Part shown: positions 1 through 8,961 of the stretch, in pieces
Layout: each line of letters opens with the position of its first letter
Position numbering within the stretch: position 1 is the stretch's first letter
Assembly: GCA_902462155.1 (NCBI GenBank)
Contig: CABQAQ010000004.1
Span: forward strand, 1-64,000
DNA: 64,000 nucleotides
DNA from: an uncultured bacterium
GTDB taxonomy: Bacteria > Cyanobacteriota > Vampirovibrionia > Gastranaerophilales > Gastranaerophilaceae
Direction: 5' to 3'
The notes under the pieces: generated by a model
The model's input: the letters and a program-made list of their open reading frames with translations, nothing else
Told to the model about the DNA's origin: nothing
Databases searched by the model: none
Made by a program: the position numbers and the translations under genes

Positions 1-26
1 ATATATTTGTTAATGTCTGTTTGCAT
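1..26 (-). CDS. 5' end of an unidentified minus-strand gene (cut by window edge)
   Basis: An ATG on the minus strand at 26-24 opens a frame reading M-Q-T-D-I-N-K-Y before the window ends. It is preceded by a near-perfect Shine-Dalgarno (AAGGAGGAG, 31-39) at good spacing, the strongest in the window. The function cannot be judged from eight residues. Bases 27-166 upstream hold no other gene. Confidence 0.6.
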
Positions 27-166
27 AACACTCCTCCTTGTTAAAATATTTCTATAAATTTAAATTATTTATAATTAATAATGATAATACTACAAAGATA
101 AAAAACATATGTAAATAAAAATTGCTGTTTTCTGTATATTATCCTTAATAAATATTAATAACAATC

Positions 167-200
167 AAAAATAGACTACTTATTAAAATAAGTAGTCTAT
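167..200 (-). terminator. Rho-independent terminator of the acyl-CoA synthetase gene
   Basis: A perfect 12-bp stem (171-182 with 189-200) and a 6-base loop lie 21 bases downstream of the synthetase stop. On the minus strand the stem is followed by TTTT (170-167). This ends the transcript of the 2380-221 gene before the next minus-strand gene begins. Confidence 0.75.
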
Positions 201-220
201 TCATTAAAAAATAATATTAT

Positions 221-2380
221 TTATTTTGAGCAAGAAGCGCAATTCTTAGAAGCTAGAAATTTTTTAGCTTCTTCTATTCTTACTTTAATACGTCCATCAA
301 CAGCGATACCTTCACCAGTTTTTTCACTTATTAATAGCGGATTAATATCTAGTTCATCAATAAAGCTAAAATCTTGAACAAGTTGAGATAAACGTAATAA
401 AGTTTCTTTAATTTGTTCAATCTGAGCAGGTGTAGTACCACGAGCACCTTCTAAAAGTTTAAAGGCTTTAACTGAACGTATCATTTCATCAGCATCTACA
501 TCAGTTAATGGAGCAATTCTGAAGTTAACATCCTTCATAACTTCGATAAATACTCCACCTAAACCAAACATCATCATAGGACCATATTGAGGATCTGTTG
601 CTATACCACAAACCATTTCTCTTGATCCTTTGACCATTTCTTGAACGATTACACCTTCAAGTCCATCAAGTAAACCTTTGGCTTCTAATCTTTCCATTAA
701 ACCTTGATATTCAGTCCTTAATTTTTCTTCACTTTGAATATTTACGATAACACCACCTACATCAGTTTTGTGTGATGTTGTCTTTGAGGTCATTTTCATA
801 ACTACAGGATAGCCAATTTCATTAGCTATTTTTACAGCCTCTTCTTCTGATTTTGCAAATCCATATTTACAACTTCTTATACCGTAGGCACTTAAAACAT
901 CAATAGACTCTAAAGTAGTTAATTGATCACGGTTTTCTTTTAAAGCAGATTCAATAATAGAAAGAGCTTTACACTTATCAACATTAAATGAAGGAATTTT
1001 ACCTTCAGGTCTTTCAACCCATTTTCTTTGTTGATCTAAACGATGTAAACCTTCAGCAGCTTCTTCAGCATACATGAAAAATGGCATATTAACATCCATA
1101 TTAGATAATTCAGTAAAGAAATTGCTTTTTGTCATAAATACACCTAAAACAGGCTTATGAGGATATTTTTTCTTTATTTCCATAACAGCTTTAGCAACAT
1201 CAATATCTTTTAACCCTAAGAATGGTAAGTAAATAACCATAATCATATCAACATTATCATCAGCTATAACTGTTTCTAAAGTTTGTTGGTAATGCTCAAT
1301 AGGAGCAGAAGCAATCATATCCACAGGGTTTTTAACAGATGCCGCTTGAGGAAGAAAACTTCTTAATTTATCTTTTGTTGAATCAGAAATTTTAGCCATT
1401 TCAAGACCAAATTCGCATATAGCATCAGTAGCCATAATACCAGGTCCACCTGAATTTGTTATAATAGCCACTCTATTACCTTTAGGAATAGGACAATTTG
1501 CAAAAACTTTAGCTGTAGCAAAAAGATTTTTTAATGAATATTCTCTTATAACACCTGATTGTTGAAGTAAAGCATTAGCTGCTTTATCAGCACCTGCTAA
1601 AGAACCGGTATGAGATGATGCAGCTGATGCTCCGGCTGCTGATCTACCTGCTTTTAATGCTAAAATAGGCTTTTTCTTTGATATTCTTGTTGCAAGTTTT
1701 CTGAAGTTTTCAGGATTCTGTATTGACTCCATATATAATAATATTTGATCAACATCAGCATCGTTTTCCCAATATTCTAAAGCTGTTTCAGCATTTACAT
1801 CTGCTTGATTTCCTATTGATATAAATTGTGCAAATCCTAAGTTTAAGTCTTTTAGTATATTTAATATACCACCACCTAAAGCACCTGATTGTGATACAAA
1901 TCCTATATTACCTCTTTGTGGTAATGCTTCAGCAAATGTTGCATCCATTCTTATCGCAGGATCTGTGTTTAGAACTCCTAAACAGTTTGGACCCACTAAA
2001 CGCATACCATATTCTTTTACTTTTGATAATAATTCTTTTTCAGCTTTTAAACCTTCTTCTCCTGCTTCTTTAAAGCCTGCTGAAATTACACAAATACCTT
2101 TTATTCCTTTGTTATTACATTCGTCTATTGTAGCATTTACAAATTTTTGTGGAATTATTATTACAGCTAAATCTACTTCTCCAGGTATTTCTGATATTGA
2201 TTTATATGCTTGAAATCCTTCAATGATACCACCTTTTGGGTTAACAGGATAAATTTTACCATTAAATTTGTAATCTCTAAGCCTTTGCATAAGCTCTGAT
2301 CCGATAGTAGCCGGTTTTGTTGAGGCCCCTACAACTGCTATAGATTTTGGTTTCATAATTTTGTCAAGAATATTTACCAT
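221..2380 (-). CDS. Acetate/acyl-CoA ligase (ADP-forming), fused alpha-beta subunits
   Basis: This enzyme would interconvert acetyl- or acyl-CoA, ADP and phosphate with acid, CoA and ATP, an energy-yielding step of fermentation. In order it shows a CoA-binding Rossmann domain (SIAVVGAS near the N-terminus, PVNPKG), a succinyl-CoA-ligase-like domain (GFVSQSGALG; the SSHTGSLAG motif around the phosphohistidine loop) and a C-terminal ATP-grasp domain (GYPVVMKM, DINPLL). About 719 residues is normal for the fused form. The frame stays open upstream to a TTG at 2422, but the ATG at 2380 has a GAAGGAGA Shine-Dalgarno directly before it and is preferred. It lies just downstream of the radical SAM gene on the same strand and has its own terminator. 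The substrate cannot be told from sequence. Confidence 0.88.
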   Translation of the reverse strand: MVNILDKIMKPKSIAVVGASTKPATIGSELMQRLRDYKFNGKIYPVNPKGGIIEGFQAYKSISEIPGEVDLAVIIIPQKFVNATIDECNNKGIKGICVISAGFKEAGEEGLKAEKELLSKVKEYGMRLVGPNCLGVLNTDPAIRMDATFAEALPQRGNIGFVSQSGALGGGILNILKDLNLGFAQFISIGNQADVNAETALEYWENDADVDQILLYMESIQNPENFRKLATRISKKKPILALKAGRSAAGASAASSHTGSLAGADKAANALLQQSGVIREYSLKNLFATAKVFANCPIPKGNRVAIITNSGGPGIMATDAICEFGLEMAKISDSTKDKLRSFLPQAASVKNPVDMIASAPIEHYQQTLETVIADDNVDMIMVIYLPFLGLKDIDVAKAVMEIKKKYPHKPVLGVFMTKSNFFTELSNMDVNMPFFMYAEEAAEGLHRLDQQRKWVERPEGKIPSFNVDKCKALSIIESALKENRDQLTTLESIDVLSAYGIRSCKYGFAKSEEEAVKIANEIGYPVVMKMTSKTTSHKTDVGGVIVNIQSEEKLRTEYQGLMERLEAKGLLDGLEGVIVQEMVKGSREMVCGIATDPQYGPMMMFGLGGVFIEVMKDVNFRIAPLTDVDADEMIRSVKAFKLLEGARGTTPAQIEQIKETLLRLSQLVQDFSFIDELDINPLLISEKTGEGIAVDGRIKVRIEEAKKFLASKNCASCSK

Positions 2381-2433
2381 TTTCTCCTTCTTTCTTTGTT
2401 CGTTATTTTTACTATATTCCAATATGTAAAATG

Positions 2434-3072
2434 CTAGTAACCATTTACTAAATATTCACGATTCCTAAATTTTGCACCTAAATTATTTGCAATCTCTTGG
2501 CATTTATTTATATCAGGATTAAAATCCTTATATTTAGTTACAATACTTAGTGTAACATCTATTCCTGATTCTACACATAATTTAGTAAAATTTAGCATTT
2601 CTTCGTATGCGTTTTCAAAATTTGGTTGAGAAATCTTATTATAGAGCTCTTTTGTTTCTCCATTTAAACTTATGGATACACTATCTATTAACCCTTTAAG
2701 ATCATCAACTATATTATATTTATTTATATAATTACCATGTCCATTTGTATTTAAACGAATTTTTACATTTTTATAATTAGATTTTAAATACTTTGCTGTT
2801 TCTAATAGTGCGTTTAATCTTAAAGTAGGTTCACCATAGCCACAGAATACTACCTCGTTATTTTCTATTGATAATTTTTTATTCTTTAGCTGTTGAATTA
2901 CATCCTGAGCTTTTATATTATCTTTTTTTAGAAATAAATTAGCTCCGCACACATCTTTTTTTATATTACGTATACAAAAAAGACAATTATTTGTACAACT
3001 ATTTGTTAAATTAATATAAATTTTATTTCCTAATGTATATACAATATTTTCATCTTCTTTTTGAACTTCCAA
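2434..3072 (-). CDS. Radical SAM protein, TatD-associated type
   Basis: A 212-residue radical SAM protein with the iron-sulfur cluster motif CTNNCLFC near residue 26, followed by FCGYGEPTLR and LNTNGHGN, typical of the SAM-binding part of the fold. The small size and sequence match the family often annotated as TatD-associated radical SAM (TIGR04038-like). No tatD is in this window and the substrate is unknown. The start is a TTG at 3072, supported by AAAGGA about 10 bases upstream; there is no better ATG before the cluster motif. It probably shares a transcript with the downstream synthetase (about 50-base gap). The family call is from recognition, not a search. Confidence 0.75.
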   Translation of the reverse strand: MEVQKEDENIVYTLGNKIYINLTNSCTNNCLFCIRNIKKDVCGANLFLKKDNIKAQDVIQQLKNKKLSIENNEVVFCGYGEPTLRLNALLETAKYLKSNYKNVKIRLNTNGHGNYINKYNIVDDLKGLIDSVSISLNGETKELYNKISQPNFENAYEEMLNFTKLCVESGIDVTLSIVTKYKDFNPDINKCQEIANNLGAKFRNREYLVNGY

Positions 3073-3261
3073 AATTAAATATTCCTTTTTTCTTCCTATA
3101 TGTTATTATTATCATCACTTAAACTTTTTTTTCAAGTATTTAAATTTATTTTTATAGATTATTGTTTTGTTATCAATTAATGAAAACTTGAACATTTATA
3201 CATATTTATTGCAGTTGTTTTTTAAGTATTATTTCTTTTTTAAAATTAAATTAGCATTAAT

Positions 3262-3291
3262 TTGTTTTTTATATTAAAATATTATTATAAT
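3262..3291 (+). promoter_or_regulatory. Candidate sigma-70 promoter of gyrB
   Basis: TTGTTT (3262-3267), an 18-base spacer and a perfect TATAAT (3286-3291) lie 45 bases before the gyrB ATG. The rest of the 263-base gap between the divergent genes is plain AT-rich DNA. Confidence 0.45.
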
Positions 3292-3335
3292 TGATTAAAT
3301 TAATTAATATTGTTAATAGATAGGATACAGAAGAG

Positions 3336-5786
3336 ATGGCAACACAGATGACAAATAACGAATATGATGCAAGTAATATACGAGTGCTTGAAGGCCTAGA
3401 AGCTGTAAGGTTACGTCCGGGTATGTATATCGGATCTACATCTCAAAGAGGATTACATCACTGCATTTATGAAATTGTGGATAATTCTATTGATGAATCA
3501 TTAGCAGGCTTTTGTAATACTATAAAAGTTACTATAAATAAAGATGAAAGTATTACTGTAGAAGATAATGGAAGAGGTATACCGGTAGATATAAAACCTG
3601 AAACCGGTAAATCAGCTCTTGAAATTGTCCATACTGTACTTCACGCAGGCGGTAAATTTGGAGATGGTGGATATAAAGTCTCAGGCGGCTTACACGGTGT
3701 AGGTGCTTCTGTTGTTAATGCCTTATCTGAAAAATTTATTGTTGAAGTTTCTAGAAATGGATTTGTTCACAGGCAAGAATATTTAAGAGGTGAACCTGTT
3801 ACCGGTGTCGAAAAAATTAAACCGACAGATAAAACAGGTACAAAAACAACTTTCTGGCCTGATCCTGAAATATTTAAAGAAACAACAATTGTAGATGCTG
3901 ATGTTATATCAACAAGATTAAGAGAAATGGCTTTCTTGAATAAAGGCTTGAAAATTCTATTCTCTGATTTAAGAACTGATTTGCATCTTGAATTCCATTA
4001 TGAAGGTGGTATTGGTAGTTATGTTGAATTCTTAAATAAAAATAAAACCGTAATTTTTGAAAAACCTATTTATATGGATAAATCTGTAGGGAATATGCAG
4101 GTGGAAGTGGCAATTCAATATACTGATGCCTATAATGAATCTGTTTTGAGTTTTGCAAATAATATTAATACACACCACGGAGGAACTCATTTAACTGGGT
4201 TTAGAAATGCTATTACTCGTGTAATTAATGATTATGCAAGAAAAAATAATATACTTAAAGATTCAGATCAAAACTTAACCGGAGATGATGTTAGAGAAGG
4301 CCTTACAGCCATTGTATCTGTTAAATTATCAAATCCTCAATTTGAAGGTCAAACAAAAGAAAAATTAGGTAATGCAGAAGCTCAAAGTGCTGTAAATGAT
4401 GTCGTTAGAGAAAAATTACAAGAATGGTTTGAGTTTAATCCTAAAGCAGCAAAAATGATTATAGAAAAAACTTTACAGGCTCAAAGAGCTAGAGAGGCTG
4501 CTAGAAAAGCTAGAGAACTAACTCGTAGAAAAACTGCTTTAGAAAATTCTACGTTACCCGGTAAATTAGCTGATTGTTCAAGTAGAGAAGCAGATAAATG
4601 TGAAATCTATATAGTAGAGGGTGATTCAGCAGGCGGATCAGCTAAACAAGGTAGAAATAGACAATTCCAAGCTATTTTACCTTTAAGAGGTAAAATCCTT
4701 AATGTTGAAAGAGCCAGATTGGATAAAATTTATGGTAATAATGAAATCCAATCTATGGTTCAAGCTTTTGGTATTAATATATCTAAAAATGAAGATGATG
4801 TTGATATTGAAAAACTAAGGTATCATAAAATTATTATTATGACAGATGCTGATGTTGACGGAGCTCATATTCGTACTTTACTTTTGACTTTCTTTTTTAG
4901 ATATGCTCGTCCTCTTATTGAAAATGGGCATGTTTATATTGCTCAACCTCCATTATATAAAATTACTATAGGTAAAGTATCTCAGTATCTTTATGATGAT
5001 AGAGCATTAGATAAAATGGTTCGAGAACGTGGAGTTAAAGGTCTTACTCTATCTGATAAATCAGGTATGAAAGTATGTAATGGAGAATCGCTTGTTTCTT
5101 TAACAGCTAATATGGCTCATTTTTATAATACTTATTTAAGCCCTGTTGTTAATAGTATTCCAAGTGTTGTTATAAGAGCTTTAATTCGTTCGGAACTTAA
5201 CAGTGAACATTTTTCTGATCAAGAAAAAATGAATCAGGTCGTTGAATATATTAACCATTATCTTGAAGACCACGCTGCAAATTATAACATTAAAGATGCC
5301 AGTAAATATTCTACTTCTCTTAAGTTTAATACTGAAAAACAAATCTATAATATTCTAGTACATTTTGAAAATGAAGAAGATCCTGTTTTAATTACTCCTC
5401 ATTTTATTAAAAGTTTAGAGTTCCAAAAGTTAAGTAAATCTTACCCTCTAATTCGAGATTTCTTAATTGAAGAAGAAAAGGTATTAACTTTAGATACCGG
5501 TGTTGAAAAAATTAATATAGAATCTTTCGCAGATCTTGAAAGAGTTATTGATGAAAGAGGTAAAAAAGGTGTTCAAATCCAACGATTCAAAGGTTTAGGT
5601 GAAATGATGCCTCAACAATTATGGGAAACTACTATGGATCCTACTAATCGTACTTTACTTAAGGTCAATATTGAAGATGCTATGATGTGTGATCAACTTT
5701 TTGATATCTTAATGGGAGAAAAAGTCGAACCTAGACGTGATTTCATTGAAAATAATGCTGTTTATGCTATGAATATTGATACTTAA
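3336..5786 (+). CDS. gyrB: DNA gyrase subunit B
   Basis: ATPase subunit of DNA gyrase, which introduces negative supercoils together with GyrA. The GHKL ATPase domain has EIVDNSIDES, DNGRGIP and GGLHGVGASVVNAL (residues about 45-130). The Toprim domain has EGDSAGGSAKQGR (about 427) and TDADVDGAHIRTLL (about 502). The C-terminal QRFKGLGEM and the VEPRRDFIE tail complete it. At 816 residues it is long: an extra segment sits between QPPLYKI and QRFKGLGEM, where proteobacterial GyrB carries its insertion. ParE is a less likely alternative, given the typical GyrB tail. The gene is single, with its own promoter and terminator. Confidence 0.95.
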   Translation: MATQMTNNEYDASNIRVLEGLEAVRLRPGMYIGSTSQRGLHHCIYEIVDNSIDESLAGFCNTIKVTINKDESITVEDNGRGIPVDIKPETGKSALEIVHTVLHAGGKFGDGGYKVSGGLHGVGASVVNALSEKFIVEVSRNGFVHRQEYLRGEPVTGVEKIKPTDKTGTKTTFWPDPEIFKETTIVDADVISTRLREMAFLNKGLKILFSDLRTDLHLEFHYEGGIGSYVEFLNKNKTVIFEKPIYMDKSVGNMQVEVAIQYTDAYNESVLSFANNINTHHGGTHLTGFRNAITRVINDYARKNNILKDSDQNLTGDDVREGLTAIVSVKLSNPQFEGQTKEKLGNAEAQSAVNDVVREKLQEWFEFNPKAAKMIIEKTLQAQRAREAARKARELTRRKTALENSTLPGKLADCSSREADKCEIYIVEGDSAGGSAKQGRNRQFQAILPLRGKILNVERARLDKIYGNNEIQSMVQAFGINISKNEDDVDIEKLRYHKIIIMTDADVDGAHIRTLLLTFFFRYARPLIENGHVYIAQPPLYKITIGKVSQYLYDDRALDKMVRERGVKGLTLSDKSGMKVCNGESLVSLTANMAHFYNTYLSPVVNSIPSVVIRALIRSELNSEHFSDQEKMNQVVEYINHYLEDHAANYNIKDASKYSTSLKFNTEKQIYNILVHFENEEDPVLITPHFIKSLEFQKLSKSYPLIRDFLIEEEKVLTLDTGVEKINIESFADLERVIDERGKKGVQIQRFKGLGEMMPQQLWETTMDPTNRTLLKVNIEDAMMCDQLFDILMGEKVEPRRDFIENNAVYAMNIDT

Positions 5787-5812
5787 TAGGTTTTTATTCT
5801 ATTACTAAAACT

Positions 5813-5845
5813 AAAAGATCTCTATTATTTTTAGAGATCTTTTTT
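5813..5845 (+). terminator. gyrB terminator (likely bidirectional)
   Basis: A 12-bp perfect stem (5813-5824 with 5832-5843) with a 7-base loop ends in a T run. It sits between gyrB and the convergent orphan gene ending at 5880 and could serve both, because the other face also ends in AAAA/TTTT. Confidence 0.85.
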
Positions 5846-5879
5846 ATAAAATTATAATTTATTAATTATTTAAAAAGAT

Positions 5880-7268
5880 TTAATAAGTATTATACTTGTT
5901 TATTAATTTAAGTCTTTGATTGTGATTAATTAAATCAGCTCTTTCTTTTACAGACATAATTCCTAAATTTTTTAAAGATTTGCGATATGAATCTAATTCT
6001 TGCTTACGTTGCTTCATTTGTTCAGATCGTGTTACACCATAATAAATATTATTAACATCATCGCTTTTATATAAATCTAAATCTAAGTTAGTAGCAGGTA
6101 TTTCATTGCCAGAATCATTTATGTAGACAAGTTCAGCCTTACCTTGCTGAATTTGAATAATTTTAGCTGTTTCCATTTTATCAAGGTCATCATCGCTATC
6201 TAAATCAGATGTAGAATCCTTTTCTGAAAGTATACTAGGACTATTAGACTTATTTAAGTAGACAAGTTCAGCTTTATAAGTAGGTTCATAAACAATTTTA
6301 GCTGTTTCCATTTTATCAAGGTCATCATCGCTATCTAAATCAGATGTAGAATCCTTTTCTGAAAGTATACTAGGACTATTAGACTTATTTAAGTAGACAA
6401 GTTCAGCTTTATAAGTAGGTTCATAAACAATTTTAGCTGTTTCCATTTTATCAAGGTCATCATCGCTATCTAAATCAGATGTAGAATCCTTTTCTGAAAG
6501 TATACTAGGACTATTAGACTTATTTAAGTAGACAAGTTCAGCTTTATAAGTAGGTTCATAAACAATTTTAGCTGTTTCCATTTTATCAAGGTCATCATCA
6601 GTATCCGAGTAATCAGATGTAGAATTATGTTCTGAGATTATACTAGAACTGTTAGAATCATTTAAGTCGACAAGTTCAGCCTTACCTTGCTGAATTTGAA
6701 TAGTTTTAGCTGTTTCCATTTCATCAAGGTTATCATCGCTATCTGAGTAATCAGATGTAGCATTATGTTCTGAAAATATATTAATGGAACTATCAGAAAC
6801 AGGACTCATATTCTGATAAAGATTTATTTCTTGACTTCTATGTGTATTATTTATAGCGGGCAGACTAATTTGTATTGGGCTATCTAAATAAGTTGAATTA
6901 TTAGTATTTTCTTGAATATCAGTTTGATAATCTAATATTAAAGAATCATTATTGTTGTTATCTTCTGTTTGATTTTTTTTAGGTCTATGCCAACAAGAAA
7001 ACCAATTACGTTTAAAAGATGAATTTTGATTATTTATAGGATCGGTATTTTCTCTATTTGATAAAGTTAAAGAATCACTATTGTTATCCTCAGATTGATT
7101 TTTTTTAGGTCTATGCCACCAAGAAAACCATTTGTGTTTTTCTGCTACTTTAGGTGTTGGTGTTAATAATGCTTCTTTTTTTTGTCTATTAAAACAAAAA
7201 GTTTTTTTCGACTGAATCCCATCTATTGCCAAGCTTGGGCTAGATGTTTGTTTAAACCCTACGTTCAT
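5880..7268 (-). CDS. Orphan Asp/Ser/Asn-rich repeat protein
   Basis: No family recognised. This 462-residue protein has no signal peptide or membrane segment. The N-terminal part carries two copies of a Trp-rich basic motif, WFS(W/C)WHRPKKNQ, at about residues 47-58 and 89-100. The middle is a tandem array of 45-residue units built on METAKI, KAELVYLN and an acidic SDLDSDDDLDK stretch. The outer, diverged units share IQIQQGKAELV, whereas the inner three are identical at DNA level. The last 60 residues are basic and probably helical. GAGGAG lies 10 bases before the ATG. Low complexity and repeat expansion suggest a fast-evolving protein, perhaps host-, phage- or surface-related, but that is only inference. 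Confidence 0.7.
   Translation of the reverse strand: MNVGFKQTSSPSLAIDGIQSKKTFCFNRQKKEALLTPTPKVAEKHKWFSWWHRPKKNQSEDNNSDSLTLSNRENTDPINNQNSSFKRNWFSCWHRPKKNQTEDNNNNDSLILDYQTDIQENTNNSTYLDSPIQISLPAINNTHRSQEINLYQNMSPVSDSSINIFSEHNATSDYSDSDDNLDEMETAKTIQIQQGKAELVDLNDSNSSSIISEHNSTSDYSDTDDDLDKMETAKIVYEPTYKAELVYLNKSNSPSILSEKDSTSDLDSDDDLDKMETAKIVYEPTYKAELVYLNKSNSPSILSEKDSTSDLDSDDDLDKMETAKIVYEPTYKAELVYLNKSNSPSILSEKDSTSDLDSDDDLDKMETAKIIQIQQGKAELVYINDSGNEIPATNLDLDLYKSDDVNNIYYGVTRSEQMKQRKQELDSYRKSLKNLGIMSVKERADLINHNQRLKLINKYNTY
6166..6599. repeat. In-frame 135-bp tandem repeat, three identical copies
   Basis: Units 6166-6300, 6301-6435 and 6436-6570 are identical base for base, and the match continues 29 bases into a fourth, diverged unit of 138 bases (6571-6708). 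The period is 45 codons, so copy number changes keep the frame of the orphan protein. Identity in otherwise diverged surroundings implies recent expansion. Confidence 0.95.
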
Positions 7269-7324
7269 TATTCAATTACTCCTCTTCTATTATCTGCTAA
7301 ATATTAAAAAATTAAAAAGCTAAT

Positions 7325-8677
7325 TTAAGCTAATTTTTCTTTTTTTAATTCTTTAGCTACATCATCGGCTACTTGGAATTGAGTTGTACCTATTATTTTT
7401 TCTCTCATCTTTACCATAAGGTAAGGTACAACTGCACCTAAAAGAATACAACAAGTACCCATAGATGTCAAAACTGTTCCTACTTTCATTTTTTGTGTTG
7501 ATTTAATAAATTTTTCTAATCCTTCAGGTGCTTTTGTTGCTTTTTTAGAGTATTTATCAATATCTTTAGCAAATGATCTTACCTCATCAAGATTGATGAA
7601 TTTACTTGTATCAATCTTGCCGGTATCAATTACTTTTTTACCTAGAAGTTTATTGAAAAATCCTGTATTTTTTTTATAAACAGGAATAATTTCAGCAGCT
7701 TTAGCTGTTTTTACTATTATATTTTCTGGGTTATCGTGTAAAAATTTCATTAAAGAATAATCTGTTTTTTGATTTGAAAATTCTTTTAAGTCGTTTAAAT
7801 ACTTTCCTGATTTTAATGAGTCTTTAAAATCATTAGAAGTAAGAACTCTTATATCTAAGTTGACAGGTTTTTTAAATACCTTTTCACTTATATTCTCTAA
7901 TCCTTTCATTAAAGGATCGCTTAGGAGATACATACAAGCCCAGAAAGCACCTTCTTTAAGTACAAATTCTGCAAATTCACTTTTATTTCTTGAGTTATTT
8001 AATCTTCCGCCGGTAATTGTAGCATCGACTAGCATCATATTCTGTACCGGATCAAACATTATCTTTTCTGCTAGATTTTTTACAGAGCCTAAATTTGCTC
8101 CTTTAAAAGTAATATTATTATCTTTATTATTTTGCTTATTATCAGTTTTTTCTAAATTATTTTTTTCTTGATTGATTTTGTTATTCTCATTATACTGATT
8201 AATTAATCTTTTTTTTGTCAGAAGATGTTTAAATTTACTTAAACTAGTATAAGAAATAATAGTTAAAGCCGTAGCTGTAAGAACTTTTGAAATAAAAAGT
8301 CCTTTAAATAAAGGGAGCTTTTTTTGAGCATCTAAGATTGATTTTTGAAGCTCTTTTGTTGGAGCTTTTTCAATACTTAAATCTAAAATATCTTTATTTT
8401 GTTTAAAAATTCTAGTGTCAACTTCTGGATTTAATTTTGCGATTTTATAAGCTGTTTTATCTATTAAACCTTTAAAAACAGGTAATCCAAATAACCAAAT
8501 AGCTTGAGTACCAAATTCGTCAATAAATCGATCTTTTCCTTCTATGGCACCACCTGCATTATATGAAATATATGTTGCCCCTAAACCGTCAAAGGTATCT
8601 TTAACTCCTAATGGTACTATTGATGATGGATTGCCTAGTGTTGAAATAATTTTACTTGATAAACTAATATTTGACAT
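7325..8677 (-). CDS. Orphan membrane-associated protein
   Basis: No family recognised. This 450-residue protein has a short hydrophobic patch near residue 60, a membrane segment around 130-150, an Asn/Lys-rich linker, then the short motif NNITFKGANLG (about 188), another hydrophobic stretch, and a clear C-terminal membrane helix (about residues 400-425) ending in a short basic tail. The FKG motif and tail helix resemble features of the proteins at 16036-16287 and 55852-57891 (SFG motif plus tail helix). The Shine-Dalgarno is weak. It is probably a lineage-specific envelope protein, by inference from layout only. The 284-base gap upstream (8678-8961) holds nothing else except the promoter of the next gene. 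Confidence 0.65.
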   Translation of the reverse strand: MSNISLSSKIISTLGNPSSIVPLGVKDTFDGLGATYISYNAGGAIEGKDRFIDEFGTQAIWLFGLPVFKGLIDKTAYKIAKLNPEVDTRIFKQNKDILDLSIEKAPTKELQKSILDAQKKLPLFKGLFISKVLTATALTIISYTSLSKFKHLLTKKRLINQYNENNKINQEKNNLEKTDNKQNNKDNNITFKGANLGSVKNLAEKIMFDPVQNMMLVDATITGGRLNNSRNKSEFAEFVLKEGAFWACMYLLSDPLMKGLENISEKVFKKPVNLDIRVLTSNDFKDSLKSGKYLNDLKEFSNQKTDYSLMKFLHDNPENIIVKTAKAAEIIPVYKKNTGFFNKLLGKKVIDTGKIDTSKFINLDEVRSFAKDIDKYSKKATKAPEGLEKFIKSTQKMKVGTVLTSMGTCCILLGAVVPYLMVKMREKIIGTTQFQVADDVAKELKKEKLA

Positions 8678-8924
8678 ACTCTATTTGACTTTCTAATAAA
8701 TAAAAAAACTATAATCCCCAAATTAGATTCATTAAACGTATCTTAGAAAAATTTGGAATAAAATTTACATCTATATTTTTAAATTTTGATATTATTAATA
8801 TTTTCAAATTTTCGACCTGTTGTAATTTTTACTACATTTATTAAATAACATAAAAAAATTTTTTGTTAGTAAATAAAAAAATTGTTACATTTGTTTAAAT
8901 TTCTTTAATTAGATCCCTTGGCTG

Positions 8925-8954
8925 TTGAAATAATTCCTTTATCTTGCTTATAAT
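8925..8954 (+). promoter_or_regulatory. Candidate leaderless promoter of the oppF-like gene
   Basis: TTGAAA (8925-8930), 18 bases, TATAAT (8949-8954), then only 7 bases to the ATG at 8962. Transcription would start at or next to the start codon. No Shine-Dalgarno is present. Confidence 0.6.
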
Positions 8955-8961
8955 TTTAATT

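Noticed and set aside
1828..2213. Plus-strand reading frames inside the acyl-CoA synthetase gene
   Set aside because: They are antisense shadows of a well-conserved gene, with no ribosome sites and low-complexity Leu/Tyr-rich products; similar antisense frames throughout the window were left out.
6166..6708. CRISPR array
   Set aside because: The repeats are 135 bases, contiguous, without spacers, and lie in frame in a coding region.
8944..8961. TTG at 8944 as start of the OppF-like protein
   Set aside because: It would translate through the -10 box and has no Shine-Dalgarno; the ATG at 8962 is favoured.
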